This document shows positions 16,469 to 24,848 of a DNA stretch of 64,000 nt, one piece after another. The DNA is from Burkholderiales bacterium (lineage in GTDB: Bacteria > Pseudomonadota > Gammaproteobacteria > Burkholderiales > Burkholderiaceae_C): the NCBI GenBank assembly GCA_947453625.1, contig CANGHK010000020.1, positions 18,333 through 82,332 of the forward strand, written 5' to 3'. The position numbers were made by a program, and so were the translations under genes. Every line of letters starts with the position of its first letter. Position 1 is the stretch's first letter. The notes under the pieces are model-generated. The model made no database searches. It saw nothing but the letters and a program-made list of their open reading frames with translations, and was not told the DNA's origin.

Positions 16469-17998
16469 TCAGGGTGACTTGCTGGGTTCACCGAAGTGGT
16501 CTGCCCACAGCTTGCTGACCATGAAACGTCCGCCCCGGTAACACTGATCAAAGGTTTTCTGCAAACTGAAGCCGCCGCCCCGCTTCAGTTCTCTGTCCAG
16601 CGCAGTGAGTTGAGCTTGGTTCAAGGTGGTGGCAATGACCGCCCAAAGCGCATCCAGGTTGTAGGCGGCCTGCCCGGCTTGAAGCGCCAAGGGAATGCCG
16701 GGGGCATCGTCAAAGGCCAGGGTCTGCGCAACCTGCTGCAAGGCCTGTCGGATATTTCTCGCCTTTGGCGAGGTGGCAGCCGTCATGTCATAGGGCGGCG
16801 ACCATTCCCTGACCGGGCTGATCTTGTCGATATGCGTCATCGCCAGCGCCATCGGCGGGGGCTTGATCCCAGGCTTGGACTTGAACCAGGCGCGAAGTTC
16901 GGACAGCGCCACCACATCGATCGCTCGCGCCGGATTGTTCGCCTGCGCCACCCAGATGATGAGATCCGCCTTTTCACAGGCCTCCATCAGCGTCTGCTGG
17001 TTGCCGCCGATCGCCGTCAGCCCCGGTGTATCCATCACAACCAGATCCAGTTCGCGATTTGATGCGATGCGGAACTCACGGACGCCACCGGGTGTCGGCA
17101 GTTCAGAGACGGGCGATTTGATCGAACCCAGCAAGGCGTTGGTCAAGGAAGACTTGCCGGCATTGACTTGGCCGGCGATGAGAACCCTGATGGGCACCGG
17201 CCCCGTGGGGGTCGGCGCGTCCTCGATCAAGGCTTTGCTGGCTTCGAGCGCCGTCCAGCGATAGCGCCCTGCATAGAGGTTGATCGCGGACCGGCCCAAC
17301 TCTTCGGTGAGCAGGCGCGCCATCCAGCCTTGCGCCGTGGCCAAACCAGAACTCAATGCCGTTCCCGTGGCGTAACCCTGCAGTTCCTGCGCCACGGCCA
17401 CCTGAGGTGCCAGAACAAGCCGCAAGACGCGTCGAAGAAACAAAGCCGCTTTCAGCTTTCTTTCGTGCCTGGCGTAGAAGCGGTGAAGGATCATGATGTC
17501 GGCCGCCGTGATCGATTCCGATCCCGGCACCCTGGTGCGCACAGCTTCCCTCAGGTTGGCACAGGCCTGCTGCACGGCCTGGAGGATTTCGGGCAAAGTG
17601 AAGCGTGCCCATGCAAAGTCAGTCTCGCCATTGGCGTTTTGTGAAACCGCTTGAACCACTTGATCCGCCAGCGCGTGGATCTCGTCCAGATTCTTGGGCG
17701 GGCTGGATTGGGCCGCATTGGCGATGACTTGAATGTGCTGCCACGCTTGTACCTCGAGCGGTGCCCATGAAGAATCCGCGGCCACCGCCATTGCGCCTTG
17801 CTTGCAATTCATGGCACGAATCGACCGTCCCAACAGGGCGGCGCCGAAACCCGCAAGCGACATCGCAATCAGCGCCGGATAGACCCACGCCGAATGGAGC
17901 AGCCAGCCCAAGCCCATGACCATCAGCGCGATCATGGGTGCCGCAATCAGCAACACCATGGCAAGTTGCCGCCAATACAGCCGCAATACCGCGCTCAC
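16469..17998 (-). CDS. Membrane-anchored GTPase (second GTPase of the WYL-linked cluster)
   Basis: A 509-residue protein. Two membrane helices lie at residues 11-34 and 37-58, then a helical region (75-250), then a GTPase domain. G1 is GQVNAGKSS (276-284), G3 is DTPG (323-326) and G4 is THID (388-391, in place of the usual NKxD). The Era/YfjP-like GTPase is thus held on the cytosolic face of the membrane. It starts with a GTG overlapping the stop of the first GTPase gene (GTGA), so the two are co-translated. The function is unknown. The architecture recalls YcjX/YcjF and dynamin-like stress proteins, but I do not recognise this exact family. Confidence 0.85.
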   Translation of the reverse strand: MSAVLRLYWRQLAMVLLIAAPMIALMVMGLGWLLHSAWVYPALIAMSLAGFGAALLGRSIRAMNCKQGAMAVAADSSWAPLEVQAWQHIQVIANAAQSSPPKNLDEIHALADQVVQAVSQNANGETDFAWARFTLPEILQAVQQACANLREAVRTRVPGSESITAADIMILHRFYARHERKLKAALFLRRVLRLVLAPQVAVAQELQGYATGTALSSGLATAQGWMARLLTEELGRSAINLYAGRYRWTALEASKALIEDAPTPTGPVPIRVLIAGQVNAGKSSLTNALLGSIKSPVSELPTPGGVREFRIASNRELDLVVMDTPGLTAIGGNQQTLMEACEKADLIIWVAQANNPARAIDVVALSELRAWFKSKPGIKPPPMALAMTHIDKISPVREWSPPYDMTAATSPKARNIRQALQQVAQTLAFDDAPGIPLALQAGQAAYNLDALWAVIATTLNQAQLTALDRELKRGGGFSLQKTFDQCYRGGRFMVSKLWADHFGEPSKSP

Positions 17999-19392
17999 GC
18001 TGCAGTTTCCTTGCCGCTGGCTGAGAAGGCTTTTTTCAGACCCGCCACAAAGGCTGCCTTCACTTGTTCAGCATCCGCTTCGGTGTTGTCCTGTCGCGCC
18101 TGCAGGTACACGCAAGCCGCCCGTCCCAATCCATAGGTCACGGCATAGTCCTGGGCCGCGGCAATCGGGATGACCCAAGGGCCAATTTTTGCGAGTTGGC
18201 GAAACAGCATCAACGCCCCCTGATTGACGACGATGGCCGCTCCCAGCATGCCGGCCAGTGCGCCAATCTCCTTGACGCCCCAGTCAACGCCATAGGCGGT
18301 GGCCAACTGCGTCAGCATCGCCGCCTGCGTGGCCGGCACCGTCACCAGGCCAACGACTGGCGCCACCCCCACGGCGGCCGCGCCCGCGGCCCAATAGATG
18401 ATCCTCATGTTGAGCGCCTGCATCCGGCGGTCAGCCAGCCCCGCCTCCTCTTGTTCGAGCTTCATCCGAACCAGAACTTTGACGCTTTCCGGCGCGACCT
18501 CGAGAATGGCGTCGGTGAGGGCGGACTTGCCGTAATCATCGGGCTCGAAGCCATCTTCGATTTGAGTGAAATCGACCGGAACGAATGGCGATGGTTTGCC
18601 CTTGATTTTCGAGAACAAGCCGCGCTGATGGCGAAGGGCATTGATCAACTCGCGTGGCACCCCCGCGCTGCTGCTGGCCTCACCCTCCGCGTCAAACGGG
18701 TAGGCCGCCGGGTGATCGTTGCTGTCGCGCGGGTACAGGTCATGCAGGCCGGTTTGAATCACCAGCATCGGCCATTCGGGTCGGCTTTGGCGTATCGCAG
18801 CCACGGCCTGAATGAGCTCTTCCTGAGACGGATCACAGGCCTTCATCACCACCAGCACCAGATGGGCTTGGGCCTGACTCCACGCGATGTCTTCGGTCGG
18901 GTCGTAGCCCGGCTCGCCCAGCCCCCGTGTGTCCAGAAAGCGCAGCAAGGGCGCGCCCGCTGGGAAATCGAAGAGTTGCGCGGTACGGGTGCAGGAAACG
19001 AAGCCGTTGCCGACTTCGACATGGCTTGCGCCCGTCAGTTTGGAAATGACCGATGACTTGCCCGCGCCCGTCTTGCCCAGCAACCAGATGACAGGGGCCG
19101 CGTCGCGGGCCAACTGTTCAGCATCCCGGCTGGCCTGACCGGGGGCCTGGCTTGGCGGGTTGACTTCAGCAGGTTTCTTCTGGCGCCAGCCGGCAAACTG
19201 ATTCTTCAACTTGCCCGTGGCGTCACCCACCGCCGAAGCCGCATTCGATGCCGCAGCCGCCACGGACGAGACGCCGGGCTCGACTTTTGCGATCCATTCC
19301 GAGCCGGTCTCTGCAACCGATTTCCTGATTTTTGACAGCCTGTCGGCAAACCCTGATCGTGGATTCGAGCTCGCGTTGTCGTTTTCGCCCAT
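17995..19392 (-). CDS. GTPase with C-terminal membrane region (first GTPase of the cluster)
   Basis: A 465-residue protein. The ATG at 19392 was chosen for its AGGAGT ribosome-binding site. Residues 1-95 are low complexity. G1 is GKTGAGKSS (106-114), G3 is DTRG (154-157) and TGLHD stands at the expected G4 position. Residues about 335-430 are hydrophobic and glycine/alanine-rich (AAGAAAVGVAPVVGLVTV), similar to the membrane tails of YcjF/DUF697 GTPase partners. Expected: GTP-dependent switching at the inner membrane together with the overlapping second GTPase. Confidence 0.85.
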   Translation of the reverse strand: MGENDNASSNPRSGFADRLSKIRKSVAETGSEWIAKVEPGVSSVAAAASNAASAVGDATGKLKNQFAGWRQKKPAEVNPPSQAPGQASRDAEQLARDAAPVIWLLGKTGAGKSSVISKLTGASHVEVGNGFVSCTRTAQLFDFPAGAPLLRFLDTRGLGEPGYDPTEDIAWSQAQAHLVLVVMKACDPSQEELIQAVAAIRQSRPEWPMLVIQTGLHDLYPRDSNDHPAAYPFDAEGEASSSAGVPRELINALRHQRGLFSKIKGKPSPFVPVDFTQIEDGFEPDDYGKSALTDAILEVAPESVKVLVRMKLEQEEAGLADRRMQALNMRIIYWAAGAAAVGVAPVVGLVTVPATQAAMLTQLATAYGVDWGVKEIGALAGMLGAAIVVNQGALMLFRQLAKIGPWVIPIAAAQDYAVTYGLGRAACVYLQARQDNTEADAEQVKAAFVAGLKKAFSASGKETAA

Positions 19393-19432
19393 GCCGGACT
19401 CCTGAAAGAAGATTCGAGGTTGCTGCCTGGCT

Positions 19433-20047
19433 TCAGGATTTTGATATGCCGGGAAATTGAAATGAACGGGACTTTTTCTTGGAGGCAGCCTCTTCAAGCA
19501 AACTGCTGATCATTGAAAACGCCTGCGAAATGGGCAGGCGCCCACTTTCCACTTGCTCGATGAAACGAAATGCCATATCGGGGGCGATCAGATCGTTGGC
19601 AATCAGTTCGCGCAGCGCCACGATGAAGCGGGTTCGGTCGCTGACTGTAATGTTGCCCGCTTCCTCCTTGGCCGCGACAAGTCGCGCCTCCTCGCGGTAC
19701 CTGTTCAGCAATTCCGCTTTGCTGCCCTCCGCCTTGCTCCCATTGCGGATCAGCCGCGACACCGTGTAGGCCGCCACGCCCGCTGTGGCTGCAGCGCCGA
19801 TCACCCAACCGACAGGTGTTGCCGCCACAACAGTCAACCCAAGCCAGCCGGCCGCCGAGGTGACACCAAAGATGGAGGTCGCGCCAACGGCGGCGGCCAC
19901 GCTGCCTGCGGCGGCGGCGCCCAAGCCAGCGCCGACAGCGGTGATGCCGATGTCGCCGAGGATCCGCACTTTGTCCATCGGTTTTTTCTCCAGGTCCTCT
20001 ATCAACTTGAGCAGTTGTTTCTTGGTGACTTTTGTCGGGGGCAGCAT
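19433..20047 (-). CDS. Glycine-rich membrane protein of the GTPase cluster
   Basis: A 204-residue protein. Residues 1-25 are charged (KVTKKQLLKLIEDLEKKP). Residues 30-100 are almost entirely Gly/Ala/Val with small-residue zipper patterns (GAGLGAAAAGSVAAAVGA, GWVIGAAATAGVAAYTV), suggesting two or three closely packed membrane helices. The rest is a soluble helical tail ending in SKKKSRSFQFPG. No enzyme motif is seen. It lies 40 bp upstream of the first GTPase on the same strand and could be a membrane partner of the GTPases. No named family recognised. Confidence 0.75.
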   Translation of the reverse strand: MLPPTKVTKKQLLKLIEDLEKKPMDKVRILGDIGITAVGAGLGAAAAGSVAAAVGATSIFGVTSAAGWLGLTVVAATPVGWVIGAAATAGVAAYTVSRLIRNGSKAEGSKAELLNRYREEARLVAAKEEAGNITVSDRTRFIVALRELIANDLIAPDMAFRFIEQVESGRLPISQAFSMISSLLEEAASKKKSRSFQFPGISKS

Positions 20048-20095
20048 TTTCAGATCCGTTCGCAGTGACAGGATTTTTATTGACTGCAGTTCAAC

Positions 20096-20614
20096 TCACA
20101 GCCCGCGCAGTACCTGGGCATTCAGCGTCATATTGAAAATGTCCACCAGCAGTTTGAAAAACGCCTTGGCAATCTCGATGAGGTCTTGCCCGACGGCGAT
20201 GAGGCCGGTATTCCTGGGGGCTCCCGCAGCGGCCTTGTCCATGCGATGGCCGGCCAGAGCAAAAAACGTCACGCCAATCAGGGTGACGATGGGCGAGAGA
20301 AGCGGTCCTATCCAGGGAATCGCATTGACCAGGGCGCCGATGGCGGCGCCGATGGCGATGCCTATGGACAGGTTGGCGTGAGCCCGCACGAACGCCATGA
20401 TCCGGATGATGATCATCTTGCCCACCTGGATGATGCGTTGACCGATTTCCGCCGTGATCTCGGCAACTGCCTTCAGCCGAATCGCCGCCTCATCGGGCAA
20501 GCCGCGGTCCCTCAGCCAGGCATAGAAGTCGCTGCTCGACAGGGTTTCTGCTTCTGAACTCAAGAGGGCCAGTTCAAGATTGGCTTGCGCCGGCGTCAAT
20601 GCTTTTGCGGACAT
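20096..20614 (-). CDS. Membrane protein of the GTPase cluster, unknown function
   Basis: A 172-residue protein with AGGAGA six bases before the ATG at 20614. Residues 1-60 are soluble and helical (LTPAQANLELALLSSEAETL). Residues 90-135 contain two hydrophobic segments (SIGIAIGAAIGALVNAIPWI, SPIVTLIGVTFFALAG). A further amphipathic stretch (LIEIAKAFFKLLVDIF) ends the protein. It is 48 bp upstream of the glycine-rich protein. I do not recognise a family. Confidence 0.75.
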   Translation of the reverse strand: MSAKALTPAQANLELALLSSEAETLSSSDFYAWLRDRGLPDEAAIRLKAVAEITAEIGQRIIQVGKMIIIRIMAFVRAHANLSIGIAIGAAIGALVNAIPWIGPLLSPIVTLIGVTFFALAGHRMDKAAAGAPRNTGLIAVGQDLIEIAKAFFKLLVDIFNMTLNAQVLRGL

Positions 20615-20665
20615 CAAATTCTCCTGGGCGTGGTTGGGGGAACGGGTCGAAAACCCGCATCGGAA

Positions 20666-20839
20666 TCACAGGTCTTTCTTCTGCCGCGGGCGGCGCATGA
20701 GCAGTGCGATCGCCATGGCGACGATCAATCCGACGGCCAGCATCAAGGCGAACTTGAACAAGGTCAGCCAGACGGATATTTTTCCCAAGGCGACGGCAAA
20801 AGCCATCAGTCCGGCGAAAGTCGTAAAAATCCAGAACAT
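20666..20839 (-). CDS. 57-residue membrane peptide leading the GTPase cluster
   Basis: A short gene (57 residues). The peptide begins MFWIFTTFAGLMAFAVALGK and has two hydrophobic stretches (residues 3-18 and 24-46), then ends in the basic tail RRPRQKKDL. GGGAAG-type sequence (GGGAAG, 5 nt upstream) is its ribosome-binding site and lies inside an inverted repeat. The position as first gene after the regulator, the codon use and the positive-inside tail support a real product, either a small membrane regulator or a holin-like/toxic peptide. Function unknown. Confidence 0.65.
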   Translation of the reverse strand: MFWIFTTFAGLMAFAVALGKISVWLTLFKFALMLAVGLIVAMAIALLMRRPRQKKDL

Positions 20840-20840
20840 G

Positions 20841-20881
20841 TATCTTCCCTTTCATGGCAACGGCGCCATGCGGGGAAGATA
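20841..20881 (-). promoter_or_regulatory. Nested inverted repeat over the ribosome-binding site of the 57-residue gene
   Basis: Outer arms TATCTTCCC (20841-20849) and GGGAAGATA (20873-20881) are exact complements. Inner arms CATGGC (20853-20858) and GCCATG (20865-20870) are also exact. As DNA it could be the WYL regulator's operator. As RNA the outer stem would pair the Shine-Dalgarno of the 57-residue gene and could shut off its translation. It ends one base before the ATG region. Confidence 0.65.
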
Positions 20882-20939
20882 GCCTTGTGGGGCGACAGGT
20901 CATGTCGTTTTCGGCGGGGCTTTGGCCTGCAACGCCGAT

Positions 20940-21869
20940 TCAGCGCGGACGCGGCGCCTGCTGCAGATAGTCTGTCAAGCCCCGTTCCAGCAGTTGCTGG
21001 TAGGGCAAGGGCTCGACGATGCGCACATGCGGAATCCAGTAACGAATGATCGGCAGGACCTCGTCGCTGTGCGCAACCGTGGTTGAAATGAGGATGTCAC
21101 CCCCCTCGATTTCCTGCTCTATCACCTGGTTCGGCAGCAGGTTGCGCCGCCTGAAGAAGCCACCGACCTGACGGCTGACCTGAATCAGCACGCGTTGCCG
21201 CACCGTGCCCAGCCAGATGCCATCGCTGTCGGCCAATTCCTTTTCAATGTTCGTCCTGGCAACGAATGATTTTTCATCCCTCATCAGCGCCGTCATTCGG
21301 GAGACGGCGAAAGACTTCAGCTTGCCATCATCCCAGGCCGCCAGATACCAGATGCCTTTCTGATTGACCAGTTTGTAGGGTTCCACCGCACTGCGCACGC
21401 TGGCATCGCCGTTGGCTTTGCTGTAGCGGAATTGCACGGTATGCTGGTCGACAATCGCTTGTTCCAGGGTGGAGAAAATCGCCCGATGCTCGCGCAAGTC
21501 TTCGTAATGGTGGCCCTTCACCAACCACGCCTCCTTTGCGTTGGACGAAAGAACTTCTTTCAGAAACTGCCCACCCATCTCGGGAAACAAGCCGCTGACG
21601 CCCGCGAAAGCGGCAAACCTTTCAATGTCGCGGACCGTGAGTTTGCCCAGATATGCTTCAGCCATCTTGTAGCGGCCGTTGGCCTTGATCAATGGCAGCC
21701 CAGCGAAACGCACGTTGAGGTCACGCTGAATGGTTCTAAGATTCACCCCGAACTCATCCGCAAGTTCCTGGGCCGCCACCGACTCGCCCTGGTTGAATTT
21801 GGTGAGCAGTTCAGCGAGGCGATAGACAAGCGTATCGTGGGCCCTGGCGGGCCGTTTCGAGGAACTCAT
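20940..21869 (-). CDS. WYL-domain transcriptional regulator
   Basis: A 309-residue protein. Residues 10-60 are a DeoR/HTH_11-type winged helix (LAELLTKFNQGESVAAQELA, then DEFGVNLRTIQRDL). Residues 130-215 are the WYL domain; the name-giving motif is present literally in GIWYLAAWD. The C-terminal part is a WCX-type extension (DGIWLGTVRQRVLIQV). The start MSSSKRPARAHDT (21869) is preferred; the frame is open further upstream, but that sequence reads as non-protein. WYL regulators sense ligands or nucleic acid and often control defence or DNA-damage operons. It is 100 bp upstream of, and on the same strand as, the GTPase cluster. Confidence 0.88.
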   Translation of the reverse strand: MSSSKRPARAHDTLVYRLAELLTKFNQGESVAAQELADEFGVNLRTIQRDLNVRFAGLPLIKANGRYKMAEAYLGKLTVRDIERFAAFAGVSGLFPEMGGQFLKEVLSSNAKEAWLVKGHHYEDLREHRAIFSTLEQAIVDQHTVQFRYSKANGDASVRSAVEPYKLVNQKGIWYLAAWDDGKLKSFAVSRMTALMRDEKSFVARTNIEKELADSDGIWLGTVRQRVLIQVSRQVGGFFRRRNLLPNQVIEQEIEGGDILISTTVAHSDEVLPIIRYWIPHVRIVEPLPYQQLLERGLTDYLQQAPRPR

Positions 21870-22447
21870 GGGTGGATTCCGACGCGGCAGAACAGTCATC
21901 ATAGTGGCTGGGATCCACGCGGTCTTTGCCAATGGCTGTCGGCCAGTGTTTTCAGCGCCGGGCGGTTCGCTGAGGCCGTGGTGCTGCGCATTGCGGCTGA
22001 TCAGGGCGTTTGTGACGGGTGCTGAAACTGCCTGACAAGGGTGAAATCGTCGAGTCCAGAAAAAAGGCACCAAACATGGCACGTCAGACCGGTGTTTGAT
22101 TTGAAAATAACAACTCATGTTGATTGTAAAATGATGGCGGCGATCTCGGTGAACCGCCCTGGTTTTCAGGGCAGTCGACCGGCCCACCTCGAAGCTTGAC
22201 GTACGCCGCCGTCCTCAGCCCCTTGATGGCCAAGTCGAGCGGATGCCCTCTGCGAACCGGACTGGAGCCCGTGCTGGGCCTTGCGGATGCCGTTTGAAAC
22301 GCCTATCGCCTCCCTTGCCCGTCGAGCAGGGCTTGCCGTCGGGCGGGGGCTTTCATCGGCGCACTGTCCGCTGCCATCCCGGGCGGGCGCACGCTTGACC
22401 TCAGCGCTCGGGCGTGAAATCGCCCCGCTGGTGTTCCCCGCGCGGGC
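21870..22447. other. Intergenic stretch without a recognisable gene
   Basis: About 580 bp between the WYL gene and the leftward membrane protein gene. It holds an AT-rich patch at 22095-22135 that may carry the promoter of the WYL gene (weak TTTACA and TATTTT elements on the minus strand, spacing 15). I see no tRNA, conserved protein or mobile-element end. Confidence 0.5.
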
Positions 22448-23278
22448 TCAGCGCAGCAGGTGCGTGGGCATTGGCGTGGGGTGCGCGCCGTTCAGCCCCA
22501 TGGCCATCAGCGCCAGCCACAGCAGGCCGTAGGCCAGCGTGGCGGCATTCAGCAGGCGGCGGGCGCGGGCGACCGGCCATTCGGCCAGCGCCAGGCCCAG
22601 CAGCGGCAGGAACTGCTGCGCGTGCATGCCCAGGAAGTGCGCCGGCCGCAGGTCGGCCGCGCCGTGCCAGCCGGTGACGGGCAGGCCGTGTCCGGCCGGC
22701 GCCTGCATGCCGCCCAGCACCGCGCCGGCACCGGCGCCCAGCGCCAGGGTCAGCCACAGACCGCGCACCACCGCCAGGCGCCAGGCCGGGTCGACATCGC
22801 TGCGGCCGTGGCGGCTGATCTGCACCGCCAGCACGCCCTGGGTGGCACACAGCAGCAGCGCCCCGGCGCCCATCAACTGGTACAGGAGCAGGTGTGCCAT
22901 GTCGCTGAAGTTGTAGTGCGACGCCTGCCCCAGCGCTGCCTGCACCGTGATGTAGCCGACTTCGAACACCCCCGCGCCGACGATGCTGGCGACGATGAAG
23001 CGGACGGCCCACCCCCGTCGCCGCGCTTGCGGCAGCAGGCCGATGAACCAGGCCGTGGAAAGCGAGAACAGGGCCAGGGCCGCCATGAATTTCAGCGGCT
23101 TGACCCACACGTTGACGCCGCGGATCAGGCGCTCGTCCAGGCCCAGGGCCAGCGCGGTGGGCAGCATGGCGGCCAGCATCAGCAGGGCCAGCCAGGTGAG
23201 CGTGCGCTGGCGCTGCCAGGCTTCGTGCAACAAGGCGCCAGGGCGGGGCCAAGGGCGGTTCAGGGTGATGGTGTTCAT
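22448..23278 (-). CDS. Polytopic membrane protein, unknown function
   Basis: A 276-residue protein with about seven hydrophobic segments (for example LTWLALLMLAAMLPTALALG, then FMAALALFSLSTAWFIGLLP). The start MNTITLNRPWPRPG at 23278 overlaps the stop of the ABA4-like gene (ATGA). Conserved-looking polar residues inside helices are few. The coupling with the ABA4-like gene and the divergent TetR regulator suggests one regulated membrane unit. I do not recognise a named family. Confidence 0.75.
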   Translation of the reverse strand: MNTITLNRPWPRPGALLHEAWQRQRTLTWLALLMLAAMLPTALALGLDERLIRGVNVWVKPLKFMAALALFSLSTAWFIGLLPQARRRGWAVRFIVASIVGAGVFEVGYITVQAALGQASHYNFSDMAHLLLYQLMGAGALLLCATQGVLAVQISRHGRSDVDPAWRLAVVRGLWLTLALGAGAGAVLGGMQAPAGHGLPVTGWHGAADLRPAHFLGMHAQQFLPLLGLALAEWPVARARRLLNAATLAYGLLWLALMAMGLNGAHPTPMPTHLLR

Positions 23279-23745
23279 GCGGAGATCTCGGGTGAAGTCG
23301 CGGTCTGCCAGCGAAGCGATTGCGGCCGGCGCAGCGCGCGCAAGCCCATGAAGGCGGCATAGCCCAGCGGACCGAACAGGAATGTCAGGGCCAGCACCGG
23401 CAACACCTGCCAGTGCGGCAGTCGCAGCGTCGCCGCGCGCTGGGCGATCCAGGTGCCGACGAACAGGTCGAAGGCCAGGTAGTGCACCCAGCCGGCGGTC
23501 AGTGCGTGCGGCGAGCTGAAGAGTTTCTGCACGCCGGCCAGCGAGTTGAAGTTGCCGCCGATGGGTTCGGCGGCCAGCAGCAAGGCGGCGTAGACGGCGG
23601 CGAAAACCAGCGGTATCGCCCGGCCGGTGATGCGCCACACCGCAGCAGCCCAGCGCACCGAAGGCGGCGAAACCACCAGGGCCAGCCAGCCCAGCAGCGC
23701 GACGCCGTTGGCGGCACTGAAGACGAATTCGGGATTCAGGATCAT
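23275..23745 (-). CDS. ABA4-like (DUF4281) membrane protein
   Basis: A 156-residue protein with four hydrophobic segments. NPEFVFSAANGVALLGWLAL at the start, GNFNSLAGVQKLFSSPHALT in the middle and GWVHYLAFDLFVGTWIAQ later are the conserved blocks of the ABA4/DUF4281 family, which in plants is needed for neoxanthin synthesis and in bacteria is uncharacterised. It is the first gene of a two-gene unit, 106 bp from the divergent TetR gene with operator-like palindromes between. Confidence 0.82.
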   Translation of the reverse strand: MILNPEFVFSAANGVALLGWLALVVSPPSVRWAAAVWRITGRAIPLVFAAVYAALLLAAEPIGGNFNSLAGVQKLFSSPHALTAGWVHYLAFDLFVGTWIAQRAATLRLPHWQVLPVLALTFLFGPLGYAAFMGLRALRRPQSLRWQTATSPEISA

Positions 23746-23770
23746 GGTTGCTGCTTCGGGCTGAGGTCGA

Positions 23771-23824
23771 CTAGACAGTGTCTAGTCATGGCGGGACCAT
23801 AATCAGAAAAATAGACACTGTCAA
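23771..23824. promoter_or_regulatory. Two TetR-type operators between the ABA4-like gene and the TetR gene
   Basis: CTAGACAGTGTCTAG (23771-23785) is a perfect 7-1-7 palindrome. A second, slightly degenerate copy, TAGACACTGTCAA, lies at 23812-23824, about 40 bp away. They sit in the 106-bp divergent promoter region, so the TetR product at 23852 very likely represses both directions through them. Confidence 0.75.
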
Positions 23825-23851
23825 GTACTTGCACTTGTAGCGCTGCGAACC

Positions 23852-24484
23852 ATGGTCACCACACGCCGCCGCACCAGCCGCACCACCGTCGATGAGCCGG
23901 TGGCGCTGCGCCAGCGCATCCTGGAAACGGCCGAAGCGCTGCTGGAAGCCGAAGGCCCGCAGGCGCTGAGCCTGCGCGAAGTGGCGCGCCGTGCCGGCGT
24001 CACCCACCAGGCGCCGTACCACCACTTTGCCGACCGCGAAAGCATCCTGGCCGAACTGGTGACGCAGGGCTTCGACGCCCTGGCGCAGCGACTGGCCAAG
24101 GCCAACGACTCGGCCGCCAGCGCCGGCCAGCGCAAGGCCCTGATGCAGTCCGGCACGGCCTATGTGGGCTACGCCCTCGAGCACCCGGGTGTCTTTCGCA
24201 TCATGTTCCGCCGCGAGGTCTGCGACGCCAGCCGCTTCCCGGCCGCGCTGGCCGCTTCAGAGCGGGCGCACCGGGAACTGTTGCGCCTGGTGGCGCTGCT
24301 GCACGCCGGCGCGCAGGACGAGGCCCTGACCAGCACCTACTGGTCGCTGGTGCACGGGCTGGCCGGTTTGATCATCGACGGTCCGCTGGCCGAACAACTG
24401 CCCACATTGGCAGCGCGGCGCAGCCACATGCGGGCGACGCTGAAGCAGTTCGCTGACCTCGTGCTGGGGCCTGAAGCGGTCTGA
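23852..24484 (+). CDS. TetR/AcrR-family transcriptional regulator
   Basis: A 210-residue protein. The helix-turn-helix is at about residues 30-75 (LSLREVARRAGVTHQAPYHH, then FADRESILAELV), typical of TetR repressors. The C-terminal ligand-binding region resembles the WHG-type TetR_C domain (YVGYALEHPGVFRIMFRREV). It is divergent from the ABA4-like/membrane protein pair with two matching palindromes between, so autoregulation and control of that pair is expected. Inducer unknown. Confidence 0.88.
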   Translation: MVTTRRRTSRTTVDEPVALRQRILETAEALLEAEGPQALSLREVARRAGVTHQAPYHHFADRESILAELVTQGFDALAQRLAKANDSAASAGQRKALMQSGTAYVGYALEHPGVFRIMFRREVCDASRFPAALAASERAHRELLRLVALLHAGAQDEALTSTYWSLVHGLAGLIIDGPLAEQLPTLAARRSHMRATLKQFADLVLGPEAV

Positions 24485-24848
24485 AGCAGCACGCCGCTGC
24501 CGCGCCCGCGCCCCGATGCCGGCGCGGCCCGAACGCCGTGCCGGCTCACCGCCAGCCGTCAGCCCGCCAGCCGTGGTGGGGCAGGCGGTACGCCAATCTC
24601 GTGAAGTGGATGACTCCTGGCGCCTTCATCCGCCTGGCTCAGCGAGGCGCTGGGCACAGTCTGCTCCATCCGCTCGACATGCGGTCGCCCCATGTGAGCT
24701 TGCCAAGCCGGCCGCTGCCAGAAGAAGCGCTGCGCTCAAGTCCTGTGTGCTTGAGCGGCAGGATGTGGTCTGGGTCGATGGCAAGCCGCAGGCTGCCGGC
24801 GAGATACGCGACCTGCACAACTCGCCGCCACCCTGTGGCCAGTCGGTC
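24485..24848. other. Intergenic stretch, no gene recognised
   Basis: About 360 bp between two convergent genes (TetR and the leftward TPR lipoprotein). Frames are open on both strands because of high GC, but none gives a recognisable protein or has a good ribosome-binding site. It could contain decayed coding sequence. Confidence 0.4.
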
